A DNA stretch of 64,000 nucleotides from Rhizobium sp. JAB6 (GTDB lineage: Bacteria > Pseudomonadota > Alphaproteobacteria > Rhizobiales > Rhizobiaceae): NCBI RefSeq assembly GCF_003024605.1, contig NZ_PYJQ01000009.1:1224303-1288302 (forward strand), given 5' to 3'. The notes under the pieces are model-generated. The model saw only the letters and a program-made list of their open reading frames with translations, searched no databases and was not told where the DNA came from. Below are positions 55,628 to 64,000 of this stretch, in pieces (position 1 is the first letter of the stretch; the number at the start of each line of letters is the position of its first letter). The position numbers and the translations under genes are program-made.

Positions 55628-56332
55628 TCAGAATTTGATCCTGTCGATGCTGGTGAGCGTCGTTCTCTGCGAGACGCCGGGCGCATTGACCATGTGCCAG
55701 GCCACATATTGCTCGCCATAGAGCTCTGTCGATGACATACCGTCGACGGGCAGCACGATGTTCATGCCGTTGAGCGCCGCATCCGTCGCCGTATCGAGCA
55801 CGGCGCCCTCCGAGGCCGTACCCGTGACAATGATGGTCTTGATGCCCTTGTCTGAGAGAATGCTGCGCAGATTGGTGCCGATGAATTTGTCCGGCCCCGA
55901 TTTTACGATCGGCTCGCTCGCCAGAGGCGCCAGCGCCGTTGCGATATCCTGCGGCTCGCCGACACCGGCCAAACTAAAGACGACAAGCATCTCCTTGGCC
56001 CGCGCCTCATCGAGCAGAGTTTTCACCTTGGGAACAGACGCCAGGCAACGAGGCTTGGTCTTCACGTTGCAGGGTCCCTTGGTCGGGTCCTGCGCGCCGT
56101 TGAAATCGAGGACCAGCAGTGCCGTCGTGTTCGGATCGACGGTAACGCTCCTCAGCGCCGGCGGCGCCGGCGGCTTCACCTTCTGCCAATCATCGATGAT
56201 GGTCTGCGCTGCTGCCGGCGAGGACACCGAGAGGCTTAAGGTCCCACAAAGAACAGAAAAACCGAAGCCGAAAGCAAGACTCGCTTTCCGTATCCCACCC
56301 CTTGTCTTCTTGATCAAGTTCCTCTCCTGCAT
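55628..56332 (-). CDS. Exported isochorismatase-fold protein without nucleophilic Cys
   Basis: A 234-residue protein with a signal peptide (about residues 18-42, FGFGFSVLCGTLSLSVSSPAAA) and an isochorismatase-type domain. The catalytic Asp is Asp76 in LLVLDFNGA and the Lys is Lys144 in PIVKSGPDKF, but the usual nucleophilic Cys position in the pattern Gly-x-x-Thr/Ser-x-x-Cys-Val is Ala177 (GTASEGAVLDTATDA). It therefore is unlikely to act as a nicotinamidase or other cysteine hydrolase. The ATG at 56332 follows AAGGGG; Met codons at 56338 and 56362 are alternatives. Confidence 0.8.
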   Translation of the reverse strand: MQERNLIKKTRGGIRKASLAFGFGFSVLCGTLSLSVSSPAAAQTIIDDWQKVKPPAPPALRSVTVDPNTTALLVLDFNGAQDPTKGPCNVKTKPRCLASVPKVKTLLDEARAKEMLVVFSLAGVGEPQDIATALAPLASEPIVKSGPDKFIGTNLRSILSDKGIKTIIVTGTASEGAVLDTATDAALNGMNIVLPVDGMSSTELYGEQYVAWHMVNAPGVSQRTTLTSIDRIKF

Positions 56333-56460
56333 CGGCATCCCCTTCGGCTGACGGTCGTGCACGAGGAATAGGCCATAAACCGCGACGGGGTAACGAAACT
56401 CTTCGTGATAGCATTCCGAAGCGCGGGGTTCCCATACCTGAGACTGATCAACCCGAACCC

Positions 56461-56940
56461 CTATGTCGCCGCTTCATCCATCGGCCCTGCGGATTCCCCG
56501 CCATCCCGGAGTTTGCCGAGCACCTCCTGCAAAGCCTGCTTCAACGCATCGATTTCCTCGGAACCGGCAATATCGGACCAGCGCTGATCCACAAGGCGGC
56601 CGGTTGCCGCGGCTATCGGCCTGACGCCCTTGCCCCGCTCGGTCAGAAACACAAGCCTTGCGCGTCGATCGTTGGGGTCCGGCCGGCGCTCGACATAACC
56701 CAGGCGCTCCAGCTCCTCCACCGCCTGCGTCATTGTTTGCTTGCGGACATGGGCAAGCCGGGTGAGCTCGCTCACCTGAATTCCTTCCGGACGCATGAAA
56801 GTGAAGATATTGGCATGCGGTGGCCGGATATCACCATAACCGGCTTCTTCCAGCGCGGCTTCGACATCCTGTGTCCAATGTTGATGCACGAGCCGCAGCA
56901 GCAGGCCCAGGGACGGACGGGCGGGAACACAATCTTCCAT
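56461..56940 (-). CDS. MarR family transcriptional regulator
   Basis: A 159-residue winged helix-turn-helix dimeric repressor. The DNA-binding part is GIQVSELTRLAHVRKQTMTQAVEELERLGYVERRPDPNDRRARLVFLT (about residues 53-100). It is divergent from a haloalkane dehalogenase gene with a 76-base gap that contains two tandem 21-bp repeats, so it most likely represses both itself and the dehalogenase gene. Confidence 0.92.
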   Translation of the reverse strand: MEDCVPARPSLGLLLRLVHQHWTQDVEAALEEAGYGDIRPPHANIFTFMRPEGIQVSELTRLAHVRKQTMTQAVEELERLGYVERRPDPNDRRARLVFLTERGKGVRPIAAATGRLVDQRWSDIAGSEEIDALKQALQEVLGKLRDGGESAGPMDEAAT

Positions 56941-56944
56941 GGAT

Positions 56945-56993
56945 ATAGACAGGCACCTGACTATTCTGATAAATAGACAGGTACCTTACCATT
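56945..56993. promoter_or_regulatory. Two tandem 21-bp operator-like repeats between MarR and dehalogenase genes
   Basis: The copies at 56945-56965 (ATAGACAGGCACCTGACTAT, then T) and 56973-56993 (ATAGACAGGTACCTTACCAT, then T) differ at only a few positions and are 28 bases apart. Each contains a self-complementary core (CAGGCACCTG or AGGTACCT). This fits tandem MarR dimer sites controlling both divergent promoters. Confidence 0.7.
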
Positions 56994-57016
56994 TTATTTC
57001 ACGAGAGGATACCCGC

Positions 57017-57880
57017 ATGCCCTCGCTCGATGTACTGGACTCGATGATTTTCTACGAGGATGCCGGAAGCGGAACACCCTTCGTCTTCCTGCATGGCAAT
57101 CCGACCTCATCCCACCTATGGCGGCATATCACCCCGGCCATTGCCGTGGCCGCCCGCCGCTTGGCTCCCGATCTCATTGGCATGGGCCGGTCCGGCAAAC
57201 CTGATGTCGCCTATTCATTTGACGACCACGCACGTTATCTTGAGGCCTGGTTCGACTGGCTCGGGCTCGATGATGTCGTATTGATCGGCCATGACTGGGG
57301 CGGCGCGCTGGCCTTCGACTGGGCCGCCCGCTATCCAGAACGCGTGCGCGGCATCGCCTTCATGGAAACGATCATCCGGCCTTTGACCTGGAACGACATG
57401 CCGAATGCACGTGCTCGCTACGAGCTGCTGCGCTCGCCGGGCACGGGCGAGGCGAAGGTACTGGACGAGAATTTCTTCATCGAACAGGCATTGAAAGCCA
57501 CGGTCCTGAACGGATTGAGCGCCGAGGATCATGCCGTCTATCGTGCCCCCTACCTGACGCGCGAAAGCCGCCGGCCGCTGCTTGCCTGGCCGCGCGCCAT
57601 GCCGATCGAGGGCGAACCGGCCGATGTCGTCGCGCGTATCGAAGCCTATGACGCCTGGCTTGCCCGCAGCGAAGGCATCCCAAAACTGCTGCTGACCTTC
57701 GATGGTCCGGCGGAGACGCTGCTGGTCGGCGAAACGATGATAGGCTGGTGCCGCGACAATATAGCCGGATTGGAGATCGAAAATTGCGGGCCGGCAAGAC
57801 ACATCGCGCCGGAAGACCAGCCGGAAGCGATTGCAGCCGCCATCTCCAGCTGGGCTGCGCGTCACAATCTGTCTTGCTGA
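57017..57880 (+). CDS. dhaA: Haloalkane dehalogenase (HLD-II/DhaA-like)
   Basis: A 287-residue alpha/beta hydrolase that splits carbon-halogen bonds of haloalkanes (EC 3.8.1.5). The active site fits subfamily II: halide-binding Asn28 in LHGNPTSSHLW, nucleophile Asp93 and halide-binding Trp94 in LIGHDWGGALAFDWA, acidic Glu117 in FMETIIRPL, and His262 in GPARHIAPEDQPEAI. The ATG at 57017 follows GAGAGG. It is divergent from a MarR regulator gene and probably controlled by it; the natural substrate is unknown. Confidence 0.9.
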   Translation: MPSLDVLDSMIFYEDAGSGTPFVFLHGNPTSSHLWRHITPAIAVAARRLAPDLIGMGRSGKPDVAYSFDDHARYLEAWFDWLGLDDVVLIGHDWGGALAFDWAARYPERVRGIAFMETIIRPLTWNDMPNARARYELLRSPGTGEAKVLDENFFIEQALKATVLNGLSAEDHAVYRAPYLTRESRRPLLAWPRAMPIEGEPADVVARIEAYDAWLARSEGIPKLLLTFDGPAETLLVGETMIGWCRDNIAGLEIENCGPARHIAPEDQPEAIAAAISSWAARHNLSC

Positions 57881-58025
57881 AAAGCGATCTTCGCGACAAG
57901 AAAGACCGCCACCCCTGCTCGATGGCAGACAATCAAGGACAATCCATCGTTGACAAAAACCTGTCAGACCATAATCTGCGCCTAAGCCTTTGCGATTGCC
58001 CAATTTTCTTTTGGAGATCAGGATC

Positions 58026-58916
58026 ATGCCGGCACATTGCATGAGACGACTGGTTCTGGCAGGCATCATCCTCGGCATAACTGCCTATACGGCCGCCGCC
58101 GCGCAGACGCTGGATTTCATCGCTCAGAAAGGTACGATCCGGATCGGCTATATCAGCGATGAAGCACCCTTCTCCTTCAAGAAGAAGGATGGCAACCCGA
58201 CAGGATATGCCATCGACCTCTGCGGCAAGATCGCCGACGCCGTCGGGCGCGAGGTCACCGGTCTCAAGCGCGACTATGTCGAAATCACGCTTGCCGATGG
58301 CTTCGATGCGGTCAAAAGCGGCCGGATCGACCTTCTCTGCGGCGCCCTCACCATCAGTCTCGGCCGCCGCCAAAGCGTCGATTTCTCGCAGCCGATCTTC
58401 ATCACCGGCGCCAGCGCCCTGCTGCGCAAGGATTCGCCCGACTATCTGATGGCTTTGTTCCTCGGCAAGCGGCTGGCGCAGGTCTCTGCCAAGCCAGCGC
58501 CCGCAACGAGCACGATCGGCGTTCGCGCCGATACGACGACGGGCGCGACGCTGCGCGAAGCGCTGGGCTCCGACGTGCCGAAGATGCGGATCGCCGAGTT
58601 CGCGACGCATCAGGACGGCTTAGCCGCGCTCGAAAATCGGAAGATCGACGCCTATTTCGCCGATCGCGCCCTGCTCTTCGACCTCGCTTCGCATGCTCAT
58701 AATCCTTCCACGCTCGCTGTCGGCAACCGCCTCTTCACGCACGAGCCCTATGGGATCGCCCTCCGGCAGGATGACTCCGCCTTTCGCCTGCTCGTCGATC
58801 AGACGCTGACCGAGACCTACCAGTCGGATGATTTCGCCAGGCTGCTGACCACCTATTTCGGCCAGGAAGGCCCAATCTTGCGCCACGAGATCATGATGCA
58901 GTCGATCCCGCAATAA
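58026..58916 (+). CDS. Orphan amino-acid-type ABC solute-binding protein
   Basis: A 296-residue periplasmic protein with a signal peptide (about residues 8-25, LVLAGIILGITAYTAAAA) and the family-3 fold: GTIRIGYISDEAPFSFKKKDGNPTGYAIDLC at the start, and a later IDAYFADRALLFDLA. It should bind a polar amino acid or related compound. No permease or ATPase gene is adjacent, so its transporter or sensor partner must lie elsewhere. The ATG at 58026 follows a GGAGATCAGG stretch. Confidence 0.85.
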   Translation: MPAHCMRRLVLAGIILGITAYTAAAAQTLDFIAQKGTIRIGYISDEAPFSFKKKDGNPTGYAIDLCGKIADAVGREVTGLKRDYVEITLADGFDAVKSGRIDLLCGALTISLGRRQSVDFSQPIFITGASALLRKDSPDYLMALFLGKRLAQVSAKPAPATSTIGVRADTTTGATLREALGSDVPKMRIAEFATHQDGLAALENRKIDAYFADRALLFDLASHAHNPSTLAVGNRLFTHEPYGIALRQDDSAFRLLVDQTLTETYQSDDFARLLTTYFGQEGPILRHEIMMQSIPQ

Positions 58917-59096
58917 AGGACCGAAGCGATGCCGTCGCCTTTGCGACGTGCAATCAGCGGATATCGGGCCCAGCATCTCGATGAGAAACGGCCTTACGGT
59001 CGTCGTGCAAGCATCTTCAATATGTCGTAGACAGGCTCTGGTCGCCGCCGCACACATCATAAAATCCATTTCCAATATCAATCAGGGTCGCACGCA

Positions 59097-61658
59097 ATGG
59101 CAGTATTTCCTCAAAAGGCGAAGGTCGTCATCATTGGGCTTGGCGGTATCGTCGGCGCATCGATCGCCCACCATCTGATCGAGCGCGGCTGGGACGATAT
59201 TGTCGGCATCGACAAATCAGGCATCCCGACGGATATCGGCTCGACAGCCCATGCCTCCGACTTCTGCTACACGACCAGCCACGATTTCCTCTCCTGTTGG
59301 ACGACCCTCTACTCCATCGATTTCTACGATAAGCTCGGCCACTACGCCCGCGTCGGCGGCCTCGAAGTCGCCCGCGTCGGCGATGACGACCGCATGGCTG
59401 AAATCAGGCGCAAGGTCACCTCGGGCAAGGCTTTCGGCACGCGCGCCCGTCTGATCGAACCTGCCGAGATCAAGGAGAAATTCCCGCTGATCGAGGAAAG
59501 CATGGTTCAGGGCGGCATGTGGGACCCGGATGCCGGTCTCGTCATTCCCCGCTCGCAGACCGTTGCCGGCAAACTGATCGACCAGGGCGAAAAGAGCGGC
59601 AAGCTGCGGTCCTTCGCCAATACGCCGGCCCAGTCGCTGATCGTCAAGGACGGCCGCATCTCCGGCGTCGTCACCCATCGCGGCACGATCGAGGCCGAAT
59701 ATGTCATCGTCTGCGCCGGCCTCTGGGGCCGCCTGATCGCCGAAATGGTCGGCGAGGACCTGCCGGTCATGCCGGTCGACCATCCGCTGACCTTCTTCGG
59801 CCCCTATAATGAGTTTGCCGATACCGGCAAGGAAATCGGCTTCCCGCTGATGCGCGATCAGGGCAATTCCGCCTATATGCGCGACACCGGCGACCCGAAG
59901 ACGGCCGAAGGCGGCCAGATCGAATGGGGTTACTACGAAGAGAAGAACCCGCGCCTCTGCCATCCCCGCGATCTCCTCGAAAAGCACGAGGCCCGCCTCT
60001 CGCCGTCGCAGCGCGATCTCGACATGGAGCAGATCATCGAGCCGCTCGAACGCGCCATGGAACTGACGCCGATCCTCGGCGAACTCGGTTACAACGAAGG
60101 CCATTCGTTCAACGGCCTCCTGCAGGTCACCACCGATGGCGGTCCCTCCGTCGGCGAAAGTCAGAAGGTTCGCGGTCTCTGGTATTGCGTCGCCATCTGG
60201 GTCAAGGACGGCCCCGGCTTCGGCAAGCTCGTTGCCGACTGGATGACCGACGGCCGTACGCCGGTCGATCACAACAGGATCGATTACTCCCGCTTCTACC
60301 CGCATATGCTGGAAGAGAAGTTCATCGAAGGCCGCTGCACCGAAGCTGCGCAGAAGATCTACAATCCCGCTGTCCACCCGCGCGAACCCTACGCGACCGG
60401 CCGCAATGTCCGCCGCTCGCCCTTCTATGAGCGGGAAAAAGAGCTCGGCGGCTATTTCATGGAGCTTGGCGGCTGGGAGCGCGCCCACGGCTATACCGCG
60501 AACGAGCATCTGCTGGAAAAATACGGCGATCGCATCCCCGTGCGCGAAAACGAATGGGATAACCGCCACTTCTGGCGCGTTTCCAATGCCGAGCATCTGG
60601 CGCTGAGCGAGGATTGCGGCATCATCAACCTCTCGCATTTCGCCATGTACGATATCGAAGGCCCCGATCATGTCGAGCTGCTGGAATGGCTCTGCGCGGC
60701 TAAGATCGGCGGCGACGCCAATATCGGCAAGGGCATCTATACGCACTTCCTCGACGACAAGGGCATGGTGCGGGCCGATTTCACCGTCATCCGCATGGCC
60801 GACCGCTGCCGCCTGATCGACGGCGCCGATGCCGGCCCGCGCGATTTCCACTACATGCGCCGTGTTGCCCAGGATAAGGGCTTCGACGTCACCATCACCG
60901 ACGTTACCGAACGCTATGTCACGATCGGTATCTGGGGACCGAATGCCCGCGCCAACCTGCAGAAGGTGGTCGAAAGCCCGGAAAATCTCTCCCACGAAAA
61001 CTTCCCCTTCGCCGCGATCAAGCAGATCCGCATCGCCGGCAAGAACGTCACGGCATTCCGCATTTCCTATGTCGGCGAACAGGGCTGGGAACTGCATATG
61101 GCCTATGGTGATGCGCTGCCGGTCTGGGATGCGCTGCGCTCGACCGGCGCGATCGCCGTCGGCGTCGAGACCTATGCCAACAGCCGCCGCATGGAAAAGA
61201 GCCTGCGCCTGCAGAATGCCGACCTGCTGACGGAATATAATCTGCTTGAAGCCGATCTCGCTCGCCCGAAGGTCAAGGACGCCGATTTCCGCGGCAAGGC
61301 CAAGCATCTGGAATATCGCGCCCGCGAGCATCAGCCAGCCATGCTCTGCACGCTCGTGATGACCGACAATATCGACTCCAGCGGCGTTGCACGCTACCCG
61401 GTCGGCATCCTGCCGGTCCTAGATCCCGAAACCGGCGAAACCCTCGTCGACGAGCTCGGCCGCCGCTCCTTCACCACTTCGATCGCCTACGGCCCGACCA
61501 TCGGCAAGAATATCGCACTCGCCTACCTCCCCTGGTCCTATGCCCAGGAAGGCCGCAAGCTGAAGGTCGAATATTTCGGCGAGACCTATCCCGTCGAAGT
61601 GGCGGGCGTCGGCTACAAGCCGCTCTATGACGCGGAGAACCTGAAGCCGAGAAGCTGA
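59097..61658 (+). CDS. FAD-dependent oxidoreductase with GcvT domains (dimethylglycine dehydrogenase-like)
   Basis: An 853-residue two-part enzyme. The N-terminal DAO-type flavin domain (about 1-370) starts with VVIIGLGGIVGASIAHHL, and His52 in GSTAHASDF is the place of covalent flavin in dimethylglycine dehydrogenases. The C-terminal half (about 430-840) is the aminomethyltransferase (GCV_T and GCV_T_C) type, with SYVGEQGWELHMAYGD, which in relatives passes a one-carbon unit to tetrahydrofolate. The length is normal. Substrate is probably dimethylglycine, sarcosine or a related N-methyl amine; it is a single gene. Confidence 0.85.
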   Translation: MAVFPQKAKVVIIGLGGIVGASIAHHLIERGWDDIVGIDKSGIPTDIGSTAHASDFCYTTSHDFLSCWTTLYSIDFYDKLGHYARVGGLEVARVGDDDRMAEIRRKVTSGKAFGTRARLIEPAEIKEKFPLIEESMVQGGMWDPDAGLVIPRSQTVAGKLIDQGEKSGKLRSFANTPAQSLIVKDGRISGVVTHRGTIEAEYVIVCAGLWGRLIAEMVGEDLPVMPVDHPLTFFGPYNEFADTGKEIGFPLMRDQGNSAYMRDTGDPKTAEGGQIEWGYYEEKNPRLCHPRDLLEKHEARLSPSQRDLDMEQIIEPLERAMELTPILGELGYNEGHSFNGLLQVTTDGGPSVGESQKVRGLWYCVAIWVKDGPGFGKLVADWMTDGRTPVDHNRIDYSRFYPHMLEEKFIEGRCTEAAQKIYNPAVHPREPYATGRNVRRSPFYEREKELGGYFMELGGWERAHGYTANEHLLEKYGDRIPVRENEWDNRHFWRVSNAEHLALSEDCGIINLSHFAMYDIEGPDHVELLEWLCAAKIGGDANIGKGIYTHFLDDKGMVRADFTVIRMADRCRLIDGADAGPRDFHYMRRVAQDKGFDVTITDVTERYVTIGIWGPNARANLQKVVESPENLSHENFPFAAIKQIRIAGKNVTAFRISYVGEQGWELHMAYGDALPVWDALRSTGAIAVGVETYANSRRMEKSLRLQNADLLTEYNLLEADLARPKVKDADFRGKAKHLEYRAREHQPAMLCTLVMTDNIDSSGVARYPVGILPVLDPETGETLVDELGRRSFTTSIAYGPTIGKNIALAYLPWSYAQEGRKLKVEYFGETYPVEVAGVGYKPLYDAENLKPRS

Positions 61659-61710
61659 TCTCTTACGAACCGGAAAGCGAGATCATGCCTGGCTTTCCGG
61701 TCGCTCTCAG

Positions 61711-61808
61711 CATTCCCAGGAAAAGCGCGTAGCGTTTTCCGTCCGGAATGCGTCAACACCAATAAGACAGAGCTTTTTCGCGATTCGAAGAAAAGCGGAA
61801 AAGCTCTA
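61711..61808. repeat. RIME-like intergenic palindromic repeat after the GcvT-type gene
   Basis: Two hairpin modules in reverse order to the copy at 36476-36578: GCATTCC...GGAATGC (about 61711-61752) and AGAGCTTTTTCGC...GCGGAAAAGCTCT (61769-61807). The right edge CTCTAG again contains the stop codon of the neighbouring minus-strand gene (CTA at 61806-61808). Confidence 0.75.
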
Positions 61809-62669
61809 GGCTGTGTGATCGATGATGGCCTGCGCGATCTCGTCAATGTCGCGCGCGTGGATTTCGTGCCCTCCACCTTCGATCCGGTGCAGCCGCGCAT
61901 TTCGCACGACCCTGGCGAAGGCCTCTCCGTGCCCTATGGGAAGCAGCGGATCGGCTGTGCCGTGGATCGCAAGGACCGGCAGCTTGATATCGGAGGCCTG
62001 CAGCCTCGCAGGCCTTTCCTCGCTCACGAGCGAGAAATGGTTCGTAGCACTGGCAAACGACGGCGCCCGCGCCATGTCGCGGGCAATCAAGGCCCTTGCA
62101 GCGTCGGGATCGTGCGGATGCCTGGTGCCGGCAAGCATAGCCGTCTCGCGGCACAGGAAATCGGCGATGGCTTCGAGATTCGACCAGTCGATTGCTTCGG
62201 CCGACCTGGAATGTTCCTGATAGGTCTTTGTCGAGGAAGGCAAGCCCTCGACGCCGAGCGGTGATGTGCTGATCAGCGTGAGCGTCCGCACACGCCGGGA
62301 ATGGCGCAATGCCACTTCCTGGGCAACGGCGCCGCCCATCGACATGCCCGCCACATGTGCCGTTTCCAATCCGTAGCCGTCGAGAAGGGCGACGGCATCG
62401 TCGGCAAGATCGTTAAACGAATAGTGCGGCTTGCCCAGCGGATAGTGTGTCGAGAGGCCGGTATCGCGCTGGTCGTATCGGACCACATAGCGCTGGCGGG
62501 CGGCAAGCGCCTCGCAGAACCTGTCCGGCCACCAGAGCATCGAAGCCATCATTCCCATGATCAATATGATGGGCGGGCTGGAGGGATCACCGAAAGCCTG
62601 GGTCTGCAGTCTCGCTCCCTTGACCTCGAATGACGTCTCGGTGGCGGCAAATGATCTCGTTTCTTTCAT
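61806..62669 (-). CDS. Alpha/beta hydrolase
   Basis: A 287-residue cytosolic hydrolase. The oxyanion part is ILIMGMMASMLWWPDRF, the nucleophile Ser is in GMSMGGAVAQEVA, the Asp near AIHGTADPLLPIGHGEA, and the His in GGGHEIHARD. Substrate not assignable (esterase, lactonase or epoxide hydrolase types are possible). The ATG at 62669 is chosen; the frame is open to 62708, where an ATG also occurs. The stop codon lies at the edge of a RIME-like repeat. An inverted repeat lies just upstream. Confidence 0.82.
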   Translation of the reverse strand: MKETRSFAATETSFEVKGARLQTQAFGDPSSPPIILIMGMMASMLWWPDRFCEALAARQRYVVRYDQRDTGLSTHYPLGKPHYSFNDLADDAVALLDGYGLETAHVAGMSMGGAVAQEVALRHSRRVRTLTLISTSPLGVEGLPSSTKTYQEHSRSAEAIDWSNLEAIADFLCRETAMLAGTRHPHDPDAARALIARDMARAPSFASATNHFSLVSEERPARLQASDIKLPVLAIHGTADPLLPIGHGEAFARVVRNARLHRIEGGGHEIHARDIDEIAQAIIDHTA

Positions 62670-62708
62670 GACAAATCCATCCGATTGCAAAACGCAACTA
62701 GAATTCAT

Positions 62709-62735
62709 ATTGCATAACTGATCTCATTATGCAAT
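62709..62735. promoter_or_regulatory. Inverted repeat upstream of the alpha/beta hydrolase
   Basis: ATTGCATAA (62709-62717) and TTATGCAAT (62727-62735) are exact inverted repeats with a 9-base spacer, 40 bases before the hydrolase start on the minus strand. A smaller TTGC/GCAA symmetry is also close by. It is a likely operator, regulator unknown. Confidence 0.5.
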
Positions 62736-62776
62736 CAGTTTATGGGGAAACTGCCGCAAGTGGTATCGACTCCGTC

Positions 62777-62830
62777 AGAGCAATTTCAGATAAACGCCCA
62801 GCGGTTTTCCATCCGGAATTGCGTGGGAAC
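62777..62830. repeat. Half of a RIME-like repeat
   Basis: One hairpin module only: GCAATTTC near 62780 pairs imperfectly with GGAATTGC near 62823, around CAGCGGTTTTCC. It resembles one module of the full repeats at 36476 and 61711. Confidence 0.55.
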
Positions 62831-62906
62831 AATCCGTGGGAGCTGTTCGCAGGTCTCGCGTGAACCGTGCGCGATGGCGATTAAGACGAGATGAGGGAGG
62901 CTTGCA

Positions 62907-63683
62907 GTGCTGCAATGTGCTGATTTTTACGACGCTGAACTATCACGGCATAACCGGCATTTGCGAGCGGCCGCTAACGTCGGTATGCACGAGCGGATAC
63001 TCGATATCGGATGCGGTGCCGGCCAAACCACCCGCGAGGCGGCCTTAATTGCAACAGAAGGCAGCGCAGTCGGCGTGGATACCTCGGCCGAGATGCTTGA
63101 GGTTGCGCGCCAACGCAGCGCTGAAGCGGGATTACGCAACGTCCGCTTCGAGTTGGGCGATGCGCAAAGTCACAACTTTCCGGCTGCCGGCTTCGATCTC
63201 TGCATCAGCCGGTTCGGCACCATGTTCTTTGCCGATCCGCCGGCTGCATTTGCCAATATCGCCCATGCAATCCGCCCGGGGGGACGCATTGCCTGGATGG
63301 TATGGCAAAGCCAGGAGTGCAACGAATGGTCAGGTGCCATCAGGCAGGCGCTGGCTCCAGGAAGCACAATCTCTGAAAAGGCCGGCAAGGCGTTTTCGCT
63401 CGGCGATCCCCTCATAGCCACGAAGCTATTGAGCTCCGCCGGCTTCACCTCGATCGACTTCATCGATGTGCACGAACCGGTCTTCTATGGACCTGACGTT
63501 GATTCCGCCGTCGATGCGCTGAGCCACCTGTATATGGTAAGGGACGCGCTCTCGCACACGGACGGGACAGCCGACCAGCCACTGCAGCGTCTCCATGATC
63601 TGCTGAAAGCGCATATGACCTCCGAAGGTGTGCTCTTCGATTCCCGCGCATGGATCATTACCGCTGTTCGGTCAGCTGGCTAA
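62907..63683 (+). CDS. SAM-dependent methyltransferase
   Basis: A 258-residue class-I methyltransferase. The SAM-binding motif I is ILDIGCGAGQTTREAAL (about residues 31-47), motif II GSAVGVDTSAEML, and RFELGDAQSHNFP; FGTMFFADPPAAFANIAHAIRPGGRIAW is the post-motif region. It is of the small-molecule (ubiquinone/UbiE-like) type. It begins with GTG at 62907, preceded by GGAGG at good distance. Substrate unknown. Confidence 0.88.
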   Translation: MLQCADFYDAELSRHNRHLRAAANVGMHERILDIGCGAGQTTREAALIATEGSAVGVDTSAEMLEVARQRSAEAGLRNVRFELGDAQSHNFPAAGFDLCISRFGTMFFADPPAAFANIAHAIRPGGRIAWMVWQSQECNEWSGAIRQALAPGSTISEKAGKAFSLGDPLIATKLLSSAGFTSIDFIDVHEPVFYGPDVDSAVDALSHLYMVRDALSHTDGTADQPLQRLHDLLKAHMTSEGVLFDSRAWIITAVRSAG

Positions 63684-63924
63684 ATAGCCCTCACCTCTCC
63701 GGCCGAATGCGGCGGGCCGAGAATCCATGATCGGCCTCATCGTGCCTATCGGGGAAAGTGGCACAGCGCGGGGGATAGATTGGTTTTTGTCGGCATGCTT
63801 TTCGGCGTTTATAGTTTTGAAGAGACGTGTGAAGCGTGTGGCGGAGCTTTGCTCGAAGGCGGCTGACGCTTCAGGTTCTGATGCTTGCGCTTTATGGACT
63901 TGGTGCTGTTGGTGATTGGAAGTT

Positions 63925-64000
<76 letters not shown>

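Noticed and set aside
59217..61331. Minus-strand open frame of 704 codons inside the GcvT-type gene
   Set aside because: Antisense shadow; the plus-strand product has all family motifs.
63727..63915. Short plus-strand frame before the initiator tRNA
   Set aside because: No ribosome site or family resemblance; the 241-base gap 63684-63924 appears non-coding.

Overview
The window is 64 kb of GC-rich DNA from an alphaproteobacterium of the order Hyphomicrobiales, most likely a Rhizobium or Agrobacterium-type chromosome. The evidence is the gene order murA-DUF2948-hisD-UPF0262-phosphatase-infA-maf-yacG, the many small-molecule transporters and regulators, and copies of a rhizobial RIME-like intergenic palindrome. 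Three tRNA genes are present (Phe, Thr and a cut initiator Met). I saw no rRNA, CRISPR array or prophage structural genes.

Layout. 1-4587: ROK sugar kinase and cutC, a membrane-anchored protein of unknown function and a DHA2-type MFS exporter. 4584-9370: a leftward operon prkA-yeaH-spoVR (stress/starvation protein kinase module). 9705-9780: tRNA-Phe. 9977-15998: a conserved leftward housekeeping block from murA to yacG. 16155-16229: tRNA-Thr, followed by an accessory island (about 16230-22200) with two IS110 transposases, a truncated IS3 element with a -1 frameshift site, and a 522-residue reverse transcriptase of the defence-associated (Abi/UG-like) kind. 22409-31111: ddl, an AraC regulator, two SDRs, a D-threonate-type kinase/PdxA2 pair, a LysR regulator and a PPP-type phosphatase. 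31168-36163: an RND efflux pump with its adaptor and TetR regulator, headed by a perfect 21-bp inverted repeat. 36576-39322: OsmC, a FadR-type regulator and D-galactonate dehydratase. 39646-43879: Bax inhibitor-1 protein, ECF sigma/anti-sigma pair, bestrophin, exported MsrA and SlyX. 44116-50207: a GpdQ-like phosphodiesterase with a complete Ugp-like ABC importer and a LacI regulator. 50523-64000: ketoglutarate semialdehyde dehydrogenase, an MscS channel with a cyclic-nucleotide domain, an S10 peptidase, an exported isochorismatase-fold protein without its nucleophilic cysteine, a MarR/haloalkane dehalogenase pair, an orphan solute-binding protein, a dimethylglycine-dehydrogenase-like flavoprotein, a hydrolase, a methyltransferase and the initiator tRNA.

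The strongest candidate for something unusual is the reverse transcriptase at 20616-22184 inside the IS-rich island. Other points worth checking are an SDR that lacks both catalytic Tyr and Lys, several well-formed operators next to their regulators, and RIME-like repeats whose edge supplies the stop codon of the neighbouring gene in two separate places. All functional calls come from reading motifs and gene context; no database search was run.
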